Assembly (NCBI GenBank): GCA_027924585.1
Contig: BSBM01000865.1
Coordinates: 6,623,001-6,687,000, forward strand
Origin: Larix kaempferi
Taxonomy: Eukaryota; Streptophyta; Pinopsida; Pinales; Pinaceae
Length of the DNA: 64,000 nucleotides
Reading direction: 5' to 3'
Part shown: piece after piece, positions 23,170-33,100 of the stretch
How the letters are laid out: every line of letters begins with the position of its first letter
Numbering within the stretch: the first letter of the stretch is position 1
The notes under the pieces: generated by a model
Told to the model about the DNA's origin: nothing
Databases searched by the model: none
What the model saw: only the letters and a program-made list of their open reading frames with translations
Position numbers and translations under genes: made by a program

Positions 23170-24104
23170 GGCCCCCAACACAAACTTGTGGCTCGTCCCC
23201 AGCCACCTCATTTGGACACTGCTGTTTTGCCCCTGTCTTGTGCTGTTCTCAGCCTCTAAAACTATTCTTGCTGTATGGAACTCACTGTTGTGTTTTTTCT
23301 ATCTTTGTCCGTTGATCACAGGTTTTGCTGTCATGTACTTCTTGCACTCATCCTCCAGTATCTTGAAACCTTCATCATCTGTCTCCCCGGATTTTGTTGG
23401 TTTGGTCCACATTCGTCCCTGCCTTAGACATCGCCAAGGTGGAAAGTAGGCCGACTACTCTAGCACATCTGTTTCACACCTTGGATTGCTTCCTACTAGG
23501 TCTAGGGAGCTGCCCGCCATGTCCTTCTGGTGTTCACTGGGACCATGAAGCTTCGAACTGCTACCATATACTTAGACATCTCGGGTGAAACTTTGTCGTT
23601 ATGACCCCCAAGTGCCTCGGCTCCTTTCTACTCAAGGAGCTCATGCACACTCACTGTGTGGGCCCTCAGTGCCCCTGGTGTACTACTGCAGGAAATGAAA
23701 TGGATCATTTCCACAGCCGCCTTGGAATTCCTAACTTATGCAATGACCTGACCTATTCTCAGCATGTATTTTCTTGCTTCTGGTAACTATCTTGGTGCTT
23801 TGCTTAACCTCTAATGCCCATATTTAGGATCTTCCATCATTCAGGATATCTGCTTTGAACAACCCTTGTGAATCTATTCCTCCAACGTGTCGATTTTGTC
23901 ATCATTTCCCCTACGTGTGGTGACGGGGCTTCCTATGTGCGTGATGAGTGACCATACTGTTCCCAGCTGTTCCGCTTGTTATCCCTGTGCAATCTATCAT
24001 CCTTGGTGCCCCATGTTGCTGTCACAATCCACATCCTTGACTGCGGTACGACCCATCCTTGTACTCAGTTGCCTCCCATTGATGTGCCATTTATTGTATA
24101 TCTA
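23170..24104 (-). other. Gypsy-B non-coding segment between integrase and 3' LTR
   Basis: About 0.9 kb without a convincing frame. It is relatively GC-rich and pyrimidine-rich on the plus strand. It ends with a short AT dinucleotide run near 24113-24134, which overlaps the end of the integrase frame. Confidence 0.6.
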
Positions 24105-25217
24105 TTATTTATCGATATATATATATATATATATTTTTGACTCCTGTGTCAGATCACAGTGATAGAGCTTTAGCCTATTGTCGTTCACCATGTGGGGCAA
24201 CAATGCCCCATCTACGGTCTCTAGCTGCACTGCACCACCATTAGTGACAAAATTGATGATATAGGGTCCTAAACAGTGCATTTGTAATTTACTCGGGTGT
24301 TTCGCGAACTTGCTATTGTATAGAAACATCGTGTCTCCTTTCTGAAAGTATTTATGCTTAATGTGACGGTTGTGCCATGCTTTCTGGCAATCCTTTTTAA
24401 CCTTCTGGTGGAATCTGGTGATGACCCGATCTTCCTCTAATTGTACAAATTGTGCTAGTCGTTCTTCCAACCCACTATCATTGCTCATGTTTGTGGCCAC
24501 TGTGATATGCAAGCTTGGAACGATGTATTCCATCGGCATAACTGCTTCTTTACCATAGACAAGTTTAAATGGATTTTGGCTAGTTAATCACTTGCATGTG
24601 GTTCGATAGGCCCAGAGGGTCACTGGGATTTTTAAGGTCCCAATCGTCTTGATAAGTGTTGCATACCTTCGTGAGTGCGTGTTCCAGGATTTTGTTGAAT
24701 GCTTCTACTGTCCCGTTCGCTTGAGGGTGGTAGGGAGTATTTTTCTTATGCTGAACCTGAAACTCCTCCATTAGTGCTGCGATTGTCTTGTTCACAAAGT
24801 GCATCCCTTGGTCGCTTAGCAAAAAATTTGGACATCCGAATCTGGTGACCACATTGTCAAGGAGGAATCTGGCAGTCGTCAATGCGGTACAATCCTTGAC
24901 TGGCACAGCCTCCGCCCATTGTGTCAAATACTCTGTCACTGTTATGATGTAGAGCGATCCAATGCGATTTCCTAGAGGGTTAATGGGCCCTACAAAATAT
25001 ACCGCCTATTTGTCGAATGTTTGCAATGTAATCAGGGGTACTAATGGCATCTCGTCCTGTCTTGATGGTTTTCCTGTGCATTGACAAATGTCGCAGGTCT
25101 TGGCATAGTCAGTGGCATCGCTATGCATGGTTGGCCACCATAACCCAGCCATCAGGATCTTTTTCACTGTGGCCCGACCTCCATAATGTCTTCCAGCAAT
25201 GTCGACATGTTCCTTGG
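24105..25217 (-). pseudogene. Gypsy-B integrase, degenerate
   Basis: The H2C2 finger lies at about 25216-25080 (GRHYGGRATVKKIL, then CDICQC). The catalytic core follows: the first catalytic Asp appears replaced (VYFVGPINP where an Asp is expected), the second is present (LLSDQGMHF) and the Glu is present (YHPQANGTVEAFNK). The C-terminal part at 24539-24105 has the GPYIINFV barrel-like motif. One stop precedes VYFVGP and a frame change lies near 24560. Integrase inserts the DNA copy; this one could not. Confidence 0.85.
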
Positions 25218-26664
25218 CTAAAACGCTTCTTGCTCATGTGGGAGAACGTATAGGCGCAATATCTCATCTAGGCCCATCTTATACAACTGTCCTGCAATTA
25301 ATTGGAAGTCCGCTGACTTGAAAACTAATTGTTTCTTCTGACTGGTGGTGAACTCTTCTAGTGCCTTTCCTGTTGCTAGGAACTGAATAATTGGTTCATG
25401 GTAGTCGTCGACCATTTCAATTCTGAATAGCTGAGCATCCGGTAATCCTTCATCAATGCTTCGCGGTTCCTCCCCCAACTCGATCCTTGACAAGTGGTAT
25501 GGTCCTCCATTCAACCGTCCTGGCTTCACGATGATCTCAAAATCAAATTCCTAAAAGAGTAGTAGCCATCGGAAAATCATCCCCCCCCATCACAGGCTTG
25601 TTCACCAAATATTTTAGCACTGAGTGGTCGGTGAACATTTTGAAGTGGCCCCCTAAAAGATAATGTCGAAACTTCTGTAAGGCGTAGACCATCGCTTGTC
25701 CTTCTCGTTCAGTGGTTGTATAGTTCTTTTCTATTGTCGACAACTTCCTGCTTGCGAAAGCTATTAGATGGTCCATGTCGCCTTCACCTGGTTGTGCCAA
25801 GATAACCCCGAGTGTGATGGACAATGCATCCACATGGACATGAAACTCTTTCTTCCAATCTGGGAAGGCAAGGATGGGTACTTCCACCATCTTTGTCTTC
25901 AAAGAATCTAAGCTCTTCTAGCATTCTTCATTCCACTTGAACTTCCCATCTTTCTTTAGTAGTTTCTCCATGGGTGTTGTGATTGCGGTGTATCCTTTGA
26001 TGAACTTGTGGTAATAGCCTGTGTGGCCCAACATTGCCCTAAGTTGCTTAACTGTTGTCGGGGGTGGAAGGTCGACAATGATGGTAATCTTTGCTGGATC
26101 AACCAACAGGCCCTCCTTGCAAACAATGTGTCCCAGCAGTATCCCTAATGGGGCACAAAAGATGCATTTCCTCAAGTTAAGAGATATTTGGTGGTGACGA
26201 AATCGTTCTAACATTAGTCAGAGGTTTGCGATGTGGTTCTTGACCAGCCCGTATACTATCCAATTGTCCATGTATACCGCGAGAAAATTATGGATAGAGT
26301 CTTTGAATGCTGCAACTACCAGTCGTGAGAATATTGTGGGGGAGTTCTTTAGACCGAATGGCATTACTGTATATTGATAACACCCCCATTCCATGAAAAA
26401 TGTGGTCTTATGCCTATCCTCCTTCGCAATCCTAATTTGATGGTATCCTGATAACCCATCCGTAAATGAATAAATTTCCTGGCCGCCAACCCCTTCGAGT
26501 ACTTCATTTGTGAAGGGTGTCGAGAACGGGTCGTGTAAACAAGCATCGTTCAACTTCCTTAAGTCGAAACAAATTCTTACTTCATCAGTTTTCTTATCTT
26601 TGACGACCATCGAACTAATCCATTTTGATTCTTCTATGGTTTCAATGATGCCGACTTCCAACAT
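25218..26664 (-). pseudogene. Gypsy-B reverse transcriptase and RNase H
   Basis: RT starts near 26664 (MLEVGIIETIEESKWIS) and has YSFTDGLSGYHQI and MPFGLKNSPTIFSR. The catalytic box at 26263-26274 reads YMDN in place of YMDD, a change that should abolish activity. The thumb and connection follow at 26214-25918 (LGHTGYYHKFIKGY). RNase H covers 25902-25543 (FHVHVDALSITLGVILAQ, FASRKLS, FTDHSVLKYL) and is followed by a linker to the integrase finger at 25529-25218. Stops or frame changes separate the three parts. Confidence 0.88.
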
Positions 26665-27110
26665 CCTCTCAAGCTCAGCCTATACTTGTTCCTTGTGTCG
26701 CGGGTTTAAGCAATAAGGTCTTTGTTTAACTTGTTTCGTACCAGGTTTCAGGGGAATCCTCATTTCGCCGAGGTCCCCAGAGATTCCCTTCATTTATGAG
26801 AATTTCGTGCGAACAAGTCCTGAAACTCGTGTAGCAGGTCTATCATATTTGCGATAGTCGATTCATCCCAATAATCTCCAATGCTCGCGAGTTTCAGGTT
26901 TTCTTCCAACCCGATGTTTACCTTCGTAATATTCAGTGGCTGGTTGTACTTGTCGGATGGTAGCTCAGGTGCCTTCATGTTACGACTTCCTTCGGGATCC
27001 AGCACATATGTGGGTCTTGGCTCGTCGTCATCATTTGGCTCTCCTAAGACGTTGTAGCAGTCCATCATCATTTCGGGTGTCATGGTCCATCGGAGTTCTG
27101 ATGGCTACAC
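26665..27110 (-). pseudogene. Gypsy-B linker before RT
   Basis: Open segment 27083-26790 (DEPRPTYVLDPEGSRNMKAP, LLHEFQDLFARNSHK). The final FQDLFA-type motif is typical of the stretch just before RT in gypsy polyproteins. It connects the second gag-like module to RT. Confidence 0.65.
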
Positions 27111-27700
27111 TGTCGGTTCCACCTCAAAAATATTCTTCTTGATTTCCTGAAGTGCATTATGGATGAAGGGATTTTCATCTGAGAAGAAAAAGGTTTGGCT
27201 GAAGCCAATTGTTAACTGATCCCAAGAGAGTGTATCGAGTCATAGCTCCATTGTGACATACCAACTCCACAGTACTTCATCCAACGTATATACAAAGGCA
27301 TGCACCCACTCCCACTCCAGTCGTACTGCCCATTGGTGCTGACAAGCCTTCACAAGTTTGTGTGGGTTACCTTTTCCATTGTACTTTTGTCTGTTCCATG
27401 CTATGGTGTCATCGAAACGTACCTCCAAGAGGTGTCGGCATAGTGGCCATTTTGATATCCTTGACTTATGCGCTGCCCACCAGCGCGCAGGAGTAGCCTT
27501 CAAGGCTTTCTCCAAGGGAAAGAGTCTCTACAGTTCCACTACCTTTTCTTTGAATTCTGTTAAGAAGGTGCTCAAATTTGGTAATCCTTCATACGTTGGT
27601 AGCGCACACTCCTCAGTAGCCACCCAATGTATCGACTGTGTAATCCTTGCACATCTGCGAAACGACACCTCATGAAGTTAGTTTTGCCAATTTTCCAACG
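27111..27700 (-). pseudogene. Gypsy-B second gag-like module between protease and RT
   Basis: The frame holds LPTYEGLPNLSTFLTEFKEK, then KATPARWWAAHKSRISKWPL, LLEVRF, YNGKGNPHKLVKACQHQW and WVHAFVYTLDEVLWSWYV. It ends with WDQLTIGFSQTFFFSDENPF. The WW..H...W..C..LL..RF and Y.G..NPH...C...W...WVH.F patterns are those of retrotransposon gag (capsid) domains. One stop interrupts it at about 27530 and one near 27240. A normal gag already sits at 30101-29483, so this is a second copy in an unusual place. Alternative: a rearranged fragment of another element. Confidence 0.6.
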
Positions 27701-27839
27701 CCTCATCTGAATCTGAAGATGCTAAACTAGAGTTGTGCCATTCTAACTCCCCTTCATCAGTTGGATTGATATAATCTTTAGAAATGTTATACAGGTTATC
27801 CCATCCTTTTGTATTTTCATCTTTGGTGGGCTCCACGTA

Positions 27840-28232
27840 TCACTGTCCTTCCGCAGGATCTAGTGGTGTGACAACCCTTATTTCCCGATCCTCAAATGAC
27901 ATGATCCGCTTCTTGAAATTGATGATCACTTGATTTTCCATGGCCCAGTCGATTCCCAATAGTGTTGGACACAAAGATGTGTTGTATATTATTTCTATCA
28001 CATCGAAATCAACATATGTCCGAAGTCCCTCGATTTCGACAGGAAGTTGACACACTCGGCCAAGGGGGGTGACCTTGCTCTGGTTTTCCAATTGAAGCTG
28101 TACCGGTGACCAGGTCATTTGTGGTTTTCCCATCGTTTCCCACATTTGTTTTGTCAGAATGTTCACATCCGACCTTAAATCCAAAATAATAGAGTCGACA
28201 TCAAACGCTCCGATTTGTGCCGACATCCTCAT
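27840..28232 (-). pseudogene. Gypsy-B aspartic protease
   Basis: A 130-residue open segment with the retropepsin start IILDLRSDVNILTKQMW. The active-site triplet reads DLRS where D-S/T/L-G-S is usual, so the glycine is replaced by arginine. TLLGIDWAMENQVIINF matches the second half of the fold. It would process the polyprotein if intact. Confidence 0.75.
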
Positions 28233-29063
28233 CTCCCTACCTGTCTTCCTTTTCTTATGTATGCGATTGACCCTGCGCTCCTAATGTCCACCCTCCTGTT
28301 GATGCAATATCTTGGATATCTCCTCCAATGCCTCTTCATCTTTTGCTAATTCTAAACAACTCCCGATGAATGCTCTTATGGTAGTGGCCTTTCGCCGTGA
28401 TTTTGTTCGATTAATCGCCGACATCATATCGTAAATCTCTGCTTGAGGAAATGCATTCCTCTGCCACCTCAACATTCCCTATCATGCCTTTGAGAAGGCA
28501 TCCTTCTCGGCCTCCACATTGAAGATGACATGTTTCGCTTCCGTTGGTCGAACACTATGGTGCGGCTGGTCAGCTCATGTTGCCGCCTTTCCTTGTGTCA
28601 CTATTCCCACCGTTGCAGAGTGCTTTCTAGCCTTTGTCGATATCTCCTGTACTACTAGTTGGTTCTTGTTTTGATTCTAGTTTTTGTTTGGCGTAGATGG
28701 TAGGTTCTTCGTCTGCCATCTGGCGATAAGTTGTGGTCAATCTTCGATGCTATGGTCCACTCCACTGCAATACGTGCATTGCAGGGCCAAATTGGGGAAA
28801 TCCCTAGCGAAATGTCCTTGTTTCCCATAATTTTAACATGTAGGAGGTCCTCAACCCTGTCTGACAGCTCCTCCTTTTCCTGCGCCACCACCACGTCCTC
28901 TGTGGAATCATCCACCAAATCCTCGTTGTGGCGGTCTGTATTGCGCCTGTTGATATTGTGGCTGCTGATACTGCGGTTGTAGGTATTGTTGATATAGCGG
29001 CTCCTGGTACTGTGGTGCACCACATTGTGGTTTCCCATATTGTCCTTGGTCAAATTACAGTGC
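28233..29063 (-). pseudogene. Gypsy-B gag-protease linker, decayed
   Basis: Low-complexity Gln/Tyr-, Thr- and Ser-rich frames derive from CTG/ATA-rich sequence near 28900-29040. A decayed helical piece lies at 28475-28281 (EEALEEISKILHQQEGGH). No domain was recognised. Confidence 0.5.
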
Positions 29064-30101
29064 CTAAATAAACATCGGTTGCGGCTGAGCATACTGCGGC
29101 TGTTGCAGCCCTAGTTGTTTCTCTTCTCCCTTTACCAGGTATGCATCCATGTTTCGTTCTTGCAACAAATCGTGGGCTCTGCAATCCTTTTCATCGTGCC
29201 CTACTGATTGACAGAATTTACAATATAGACTTGCCGGTTTCGACACTATCTTCTGTAAGTAAATGTAGTCCTCTGGTCGATGCCCCCTAGCCTGGAAAAT
29301 GGGACACCATGGTAGGAATTCCTGGAAAAGGGGGTTCGGCGCCCCCAAATTCAAATACTGTTGAAACACTGAACAATTATCTTTATGGTGGCCTTCCGTC
29401 CTGCACCTGGTGCACCATAAATCTGTGCGGGTATCTTTCCCTTCATGTCCTATAGTTGAAGCGTCAACGTATCCAGTTGTGCTTAAATCTTGTCCATTCT
29501 AGCTCTAGTGTCTTCGATCGATGAAGCCTCTAGTTTCATTGTGATTTCTAATGCTTCATCTTGATCTGCAACCTTCTGCTGCATCAATGGTCCTCGAATA
29601 TGTGGTACCAGCCTGGCAATAAACCACTCTTTATGTTGTAGGTCATTTATTGGAAAACTAACTTTTTCTATCAGTGTCTTGTATCTTTGATCAAACTCCC
29701 ATACTAACTCATTCGGGTATTGCCTAATCTCTTTGAGCTCAGTAATGTACTGTGCTTCTGACTTGGGTTTTTTAAATTCCTGAATCATCGCTGTTTTAAT
29801 CTCCGCCAATGTTTTTCCTGGAACCTTAGTAAACTTTATGAACCACTCCAGTGCCCAGCCTCGAAAGGTCGTTGCCAACTTTCCCTTTTTGATGTCTTCA
29901 TCTTGGACCTGCTTTGCATAAAAACCAAAACTGTTCAGGATCCTCTATCCCGTCTCCTACAAAGCTCGACATCTTTGTATCCTCCACCATTGTAGTGTTC
30001 CTACTATTGTTACTTACTGATGCGCTACTTTTTTCGCTACACGTGGAACAACTTTGTGAGTTACTTGTGGTTTTTCCTTTAAATTGATAAGTGATGTGCA
30101 A
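29064..30101 (-). pseudogene. Gypsy-B gag with CCHC knuckle
   Basis: Gag runs from about 30101 (FVGDGIEDPEQFWFLC), changes frame near 29895 and continues at 29878-29483 (FRGWALEWFIKF, EFDQRYKTLIEKV), the capsid domain of retrotransposon gag. The CCHC knuckle CKFCQSVGHDEKDC lies at 29369-29064 (C-X2-C-X4-H-X4-C intact). A frame break separates capsid and knuckle. Gag packages the element RNA. Confidence 0.8.
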
Positions 30102-30821
30102 GGTTGAAGGTATGCGGTAGCTTACGATCCGTCCTTCTTTTGGGATAGCTTGGTCACCACCTTCCTCCTCGTAATAAGGGAGCTCTGTCCTCTATGGCCC
30201 TATTGCGTAGTCTTCCCTTCCAGTCCTCTCGAGGGACTCTTCCTCAGTCCTCCTCCTCTTATCAGGACGCCAGAAGATCATTCCACTTCTCAAGGTGCCA
30301 CAATCTTCCTCAACTTCCCTTAATAATTCGTCATCGCTCATGTCCATCTACCCTGCATCTTTCTTAGCAGATCCGTAACCATGCGATACCTACAACCCCT
30401 ACACACCGATTTGTCTACTCATTGGAGGTCATTTTCAACATGCCCTCTTCGCACACCAGTATCTTAATCCACAGGTTTAGCGACAGGACAAACCTTCCGC
30501 TCGGTCCCCTGAAAAATCATCTTTCCGCGTTGTTGTAAGAACTGTTGGTATCTACAGCGAATTCAGTGATGTACCCTTCTAGGATACTATCGACCCAAAA
30601 ATCAACAACGCTTGATACTATATTGTTGACTTGCTTCAGCTGTCAAATTAATTCTAGAGACCACTGATCTGACCCAATACTCTGGTTGAATGTCAACTGT
30701 GCAAGCCACTCCTATAGTATTATCGAAAACTCGGAAAAGAATATCTCATGGATATCCAAATATGTGTTTTTGTAACCAAATTTCTATTGTCTGTACCGGG
30801 TTCCTCCTTTCTTCCTTCACG
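30102..30821 (-). other. Gypsy-B 5' untranslated remnant
   Basis: No coding frame and no recognisable primer-binding site. It abuts the truncated 5' LTR at 30822, consistent with a deletion across the LTR/leader junction. Confidence 0.6.
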
Positions 30822-31085
30822 AACTTCGTAGAGAATAGTCAAGTCATCACATCACAGCTATAATCGATTCCAAAAGATCGCATTTTTCCTCCCAACTTAG
30901 GTGCCCTTAGGCTTACAATTCGCTTCTATCCTATTACAAAATGGTTCATTTGACTGACTTAGCAATTAAATATTCTAAGCTATTCTTGCACTTCCTTGGA
31001 CTTCGCGATGATTCTTTCTTTTGCGGGATTTGGTTTTCGCGCCTGTTGGCTTCCGCACTTCCTGCGGATCTATCCCGTGCCAACA
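30822..31085 (-). repeat. Gypsy-B 5' LTR, truncated
   Basis: 264 bp that match 22893-23169 of the 3' LTR and end with the outer terminus TGCCAACA followed by the target duplication. The inner 400 bp found in the other LTR are missing. Confidence 0.85.
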
Positions 31086-31505
31086 ACATTGCCTATTCTA
31101 CATGTTATAGATGATGATCTCCCTAAGATAATAGAAACTGATGCTTCTAATATTGGATGGGGAGGAGTGTTGAAATAGACAAGGAAAAAGGGAAAGAAAA
31201 GGGAAGAAGAAATAGTCCAATTTGCTTCTCGTAATTGGACTAAGGCTGAACAAAATTATGCTACAATTGATAAAGAAATTTTAGCATCCCTTAGATGCAT
31301 CAAAAAATTCCCGATTCATCTTCTTAAACATGATTTTGTAATCAGAATAGATTGTTCCAGTTTTCCATTTGTCTTGAATAATACTATAAAAAATGCTACT
31401 GCTAAAGGAAAATTTTCTAGATGGAAGGAATTTTTTTCCTGCTACAATTATTCCATAGAGCATATTTCTGGAAAAAAAATTGTATTCCCGATTTTCTGAC
31501 AAGAG
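31086..31505 (+). pseudogene. Pararetrovirus RNase H
   Basis: This continues the RT frame after the Gypsy-B insertion. The first RNase H block ETDASNIGWGGVL lies near 31134-31172. A stop follows at 31176-31178. ASRNWTKAEQNYATIDKEIL (about 31230-31290) carries the second acidic block. A frame change lies near 31480, after EHISGKK. RNase H would degrade the RNA strand during reverse transcription. Confidence 0.85.
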
Positions 31506-32401
31506 GATATATTGAAAATAAATATGATTTAAAATTTAATCAAGCGAGCGAGAATCAATCTAGAGGGAATCAAGCGATCGAGATTCAAGCGAACGGCAGC
31601 AAGTGGGCCCATAAACCATACGTAAATATGATAATTTCTGCTTGGATAGATGGCAGGCACATATTCCATGGTATAGATGACAACATGAGCTGGACAGACT
31701 ATCTGCAAAATTGGAATCCTAGGTGGGAACTATGAAAAACAAAAGTACTGGATGAAAACCTGCAAGGATCATATGCTTTCATCATACTAGTAATTGAAAT
31801 CAGGAAAATGCCAATGGGATCTAGTATTGTCCCAAAAATGATTTATAATAATTCACTGAGAAAAGCAGCAGATGCAAGCAACTAGTTGACCCATCATTAT
31901 CATGATATAAAATTGATATGGATAGAGGTCTCTTCCTTCCAACCACGACTACAACTTGATCATCGATACTATTGTATCAACATCATGAGATCATTAAAAT
32001 CATGGATGAATCTAGATGCGAGCTTGAGATTTCCAAGAACTACTCATACATATGCAAAGTACAAAAAATTGTTGGAATTTTTACGGAAATAAAATGCAAC
32101 AAGGACCTACTATACACTATTAAAATTTGGCTTGCAGCATACCCGTATATTTGAAGATCCGCGTTTAAACCACCCCAACTAGATGAAAGAGTGGTGGAAT
32201 ACTTTTGGCATCAACCTAACTACTTTGGATCCAGCTATCATCTACAACTTAAAGCAGGATATCAGAGAGGCACTAGAACAAGTAAAGGACATTCTGCAGA
32301 CACGGATCAATGAGAAAGAGATCCTTGAATACTATATACAAAATAAAGAACAGTGGCTAGTCAAGACACGCATAGCAGTGCATATGAACCAAAATCGTTG
32401 A
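31506..32401 (+). pseudogene. Pararetrovirus C-terminal tail region, decayed
   Basis: Three collinear pieces follow RNase H: up to 31735 (WIDGRHIFHGIDDNMSWTDY), 31886-32092 and 32183-32401 (MKEWWNTFGINLTTLDPAII, then a charged helix). I do not recognise a domain. The absence of an integrase here is the main reason for calling the element a pararetrovirus. Confidence 0.55.
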
Positions 32402-33100
32402 GTTGTACTCAGATCGCTTTAATCTAAAGCACGGGGCACGTAATAAAATTTATGTGAATTGTATGGACCACCTTATTCAGATGAGCAATAATGTATGTAC
32501 TCCTTAATCTCTTTCGGCTATGAGTGGATCTCGTCCACTCAAAAGTAAGGACAAAATAATTCTCTTCGACTATGAGAGTGGGCCTGTCCTCTCTTTTATC
32601 TTTTCTATCTGGATGACGTATCCCTTTAAGGACAATTCCTTGCACGATTCAGAGCACTTATCCGAATTTTGATGTGGTTTGACCCATGTCGTGTAAGAGA
32701 ATCTACGGAGAAGAGATCTGAGCCTGATCATGTCTTGCTTTTCCAGATTCCTTAGGTTAGTCCCAGTTCTCCTTGGTGTTCTTCTTTTCAACTATAAATA
32801 AGGGAGCAAGGCAGTCATTTGGCATTCGGAGTTGGTCATTTGATCTGTTGTGCATCTGAGTATGAGTTAGTCGTATGCTCTGCAACTGGGCCTGGTGCTA
32901 TCATATTGCAACAGAAATTTATCTCAAGGTATGTGAGTCTAATTCTAGAGTCTGTTAGGAAGGTGCTTAAACATATGCTCTATGACTGGGCGTAATGCTA
33001 TCAGATTACACCAGAAATATAGCCCTGTGTTGATAAGTTTGTAATTACAGAGAGTATGATCCTCTCTTATCATGAATAATATATGATCATTCTATTCAGA
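32402..33100 (+). promoter_or_regulatory. Pararetrovirus promoter and polyadenylation-like region
   Basis: No coding frame. A TATA box CTATAAATA sits at 32792-32800 and is followed by AGGGAGCAAGGCAGTCATTT, the usual arrangement of a caulimovirid full-length RNA promoter. Downstream is a diverged repeat of about 100 bp (GTATGCTCT..ACTGGGC..GCTATCA from 32873 and ATATGCTCT from 32973). AATAAT at 33075-33080 may serve as a polyadenylation signal. Confidence 0.6.

Larger units (their letters stand above)
22496..31085 (-). mobile_element. Gypsy-B: Ty3/gypsy element nested in the pararetrovirus
   Basis: An 8.6-kb minus-strand element with a perfect 5-bp target duplication. Order in element orientation: truncated 5' LTR, gag, CCHC knuckle, protease, a second gag-like module, RT, RNase H, H2C2 zinc finger and integrase, then about 0.9 kb of non-coding DNA and the 3' LTR. 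RNase H before integrase places it in Ty3/gypsy. No chromodomain is visible after integrase. The 5' LTR has lost about 400 bp at its inner end together with the primer site. Several catalytic residues are changed and frames are broken, so it is dead. Its lineage is not decided. Confidence 0.92.
17150..33100 (+). mobile_element. Endogenous pararetrovirus (Caulimoviridae-like), interrupted by Gypsy-B
   Basis: The plus-strand sequence encodes, in order, coat-like segments, two zinc-knuckle remnants, a coiled coil, an aspartic protease (DTG), RT (YIDD) and RNase H, and then a non-coding region with a TATA box. No integrase follows RNase H and no LTRs were found, which fits a pararetrovirus and not a gypsy element. 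RT features such as NYKPLN, KFDLKSGFW and MPFGLNNAPSQF are of the caulimovirid type. All coding segments carry stops or frame changes, so this is an old inactive copy. Gypsy-B occupies 22496-31085. The genus is not determined; gymnosperm-associated endogenous caulimovirids would be the first comparison. The left edge is uncertain. Confidence 0.82.

Noticed and set aside
22496-31085. Reading the gypsy RT and the surrounding RT as one element
   Set aside because: They are on opposite strands, and the ACATT duplication plus LTRs show a nested insertion.
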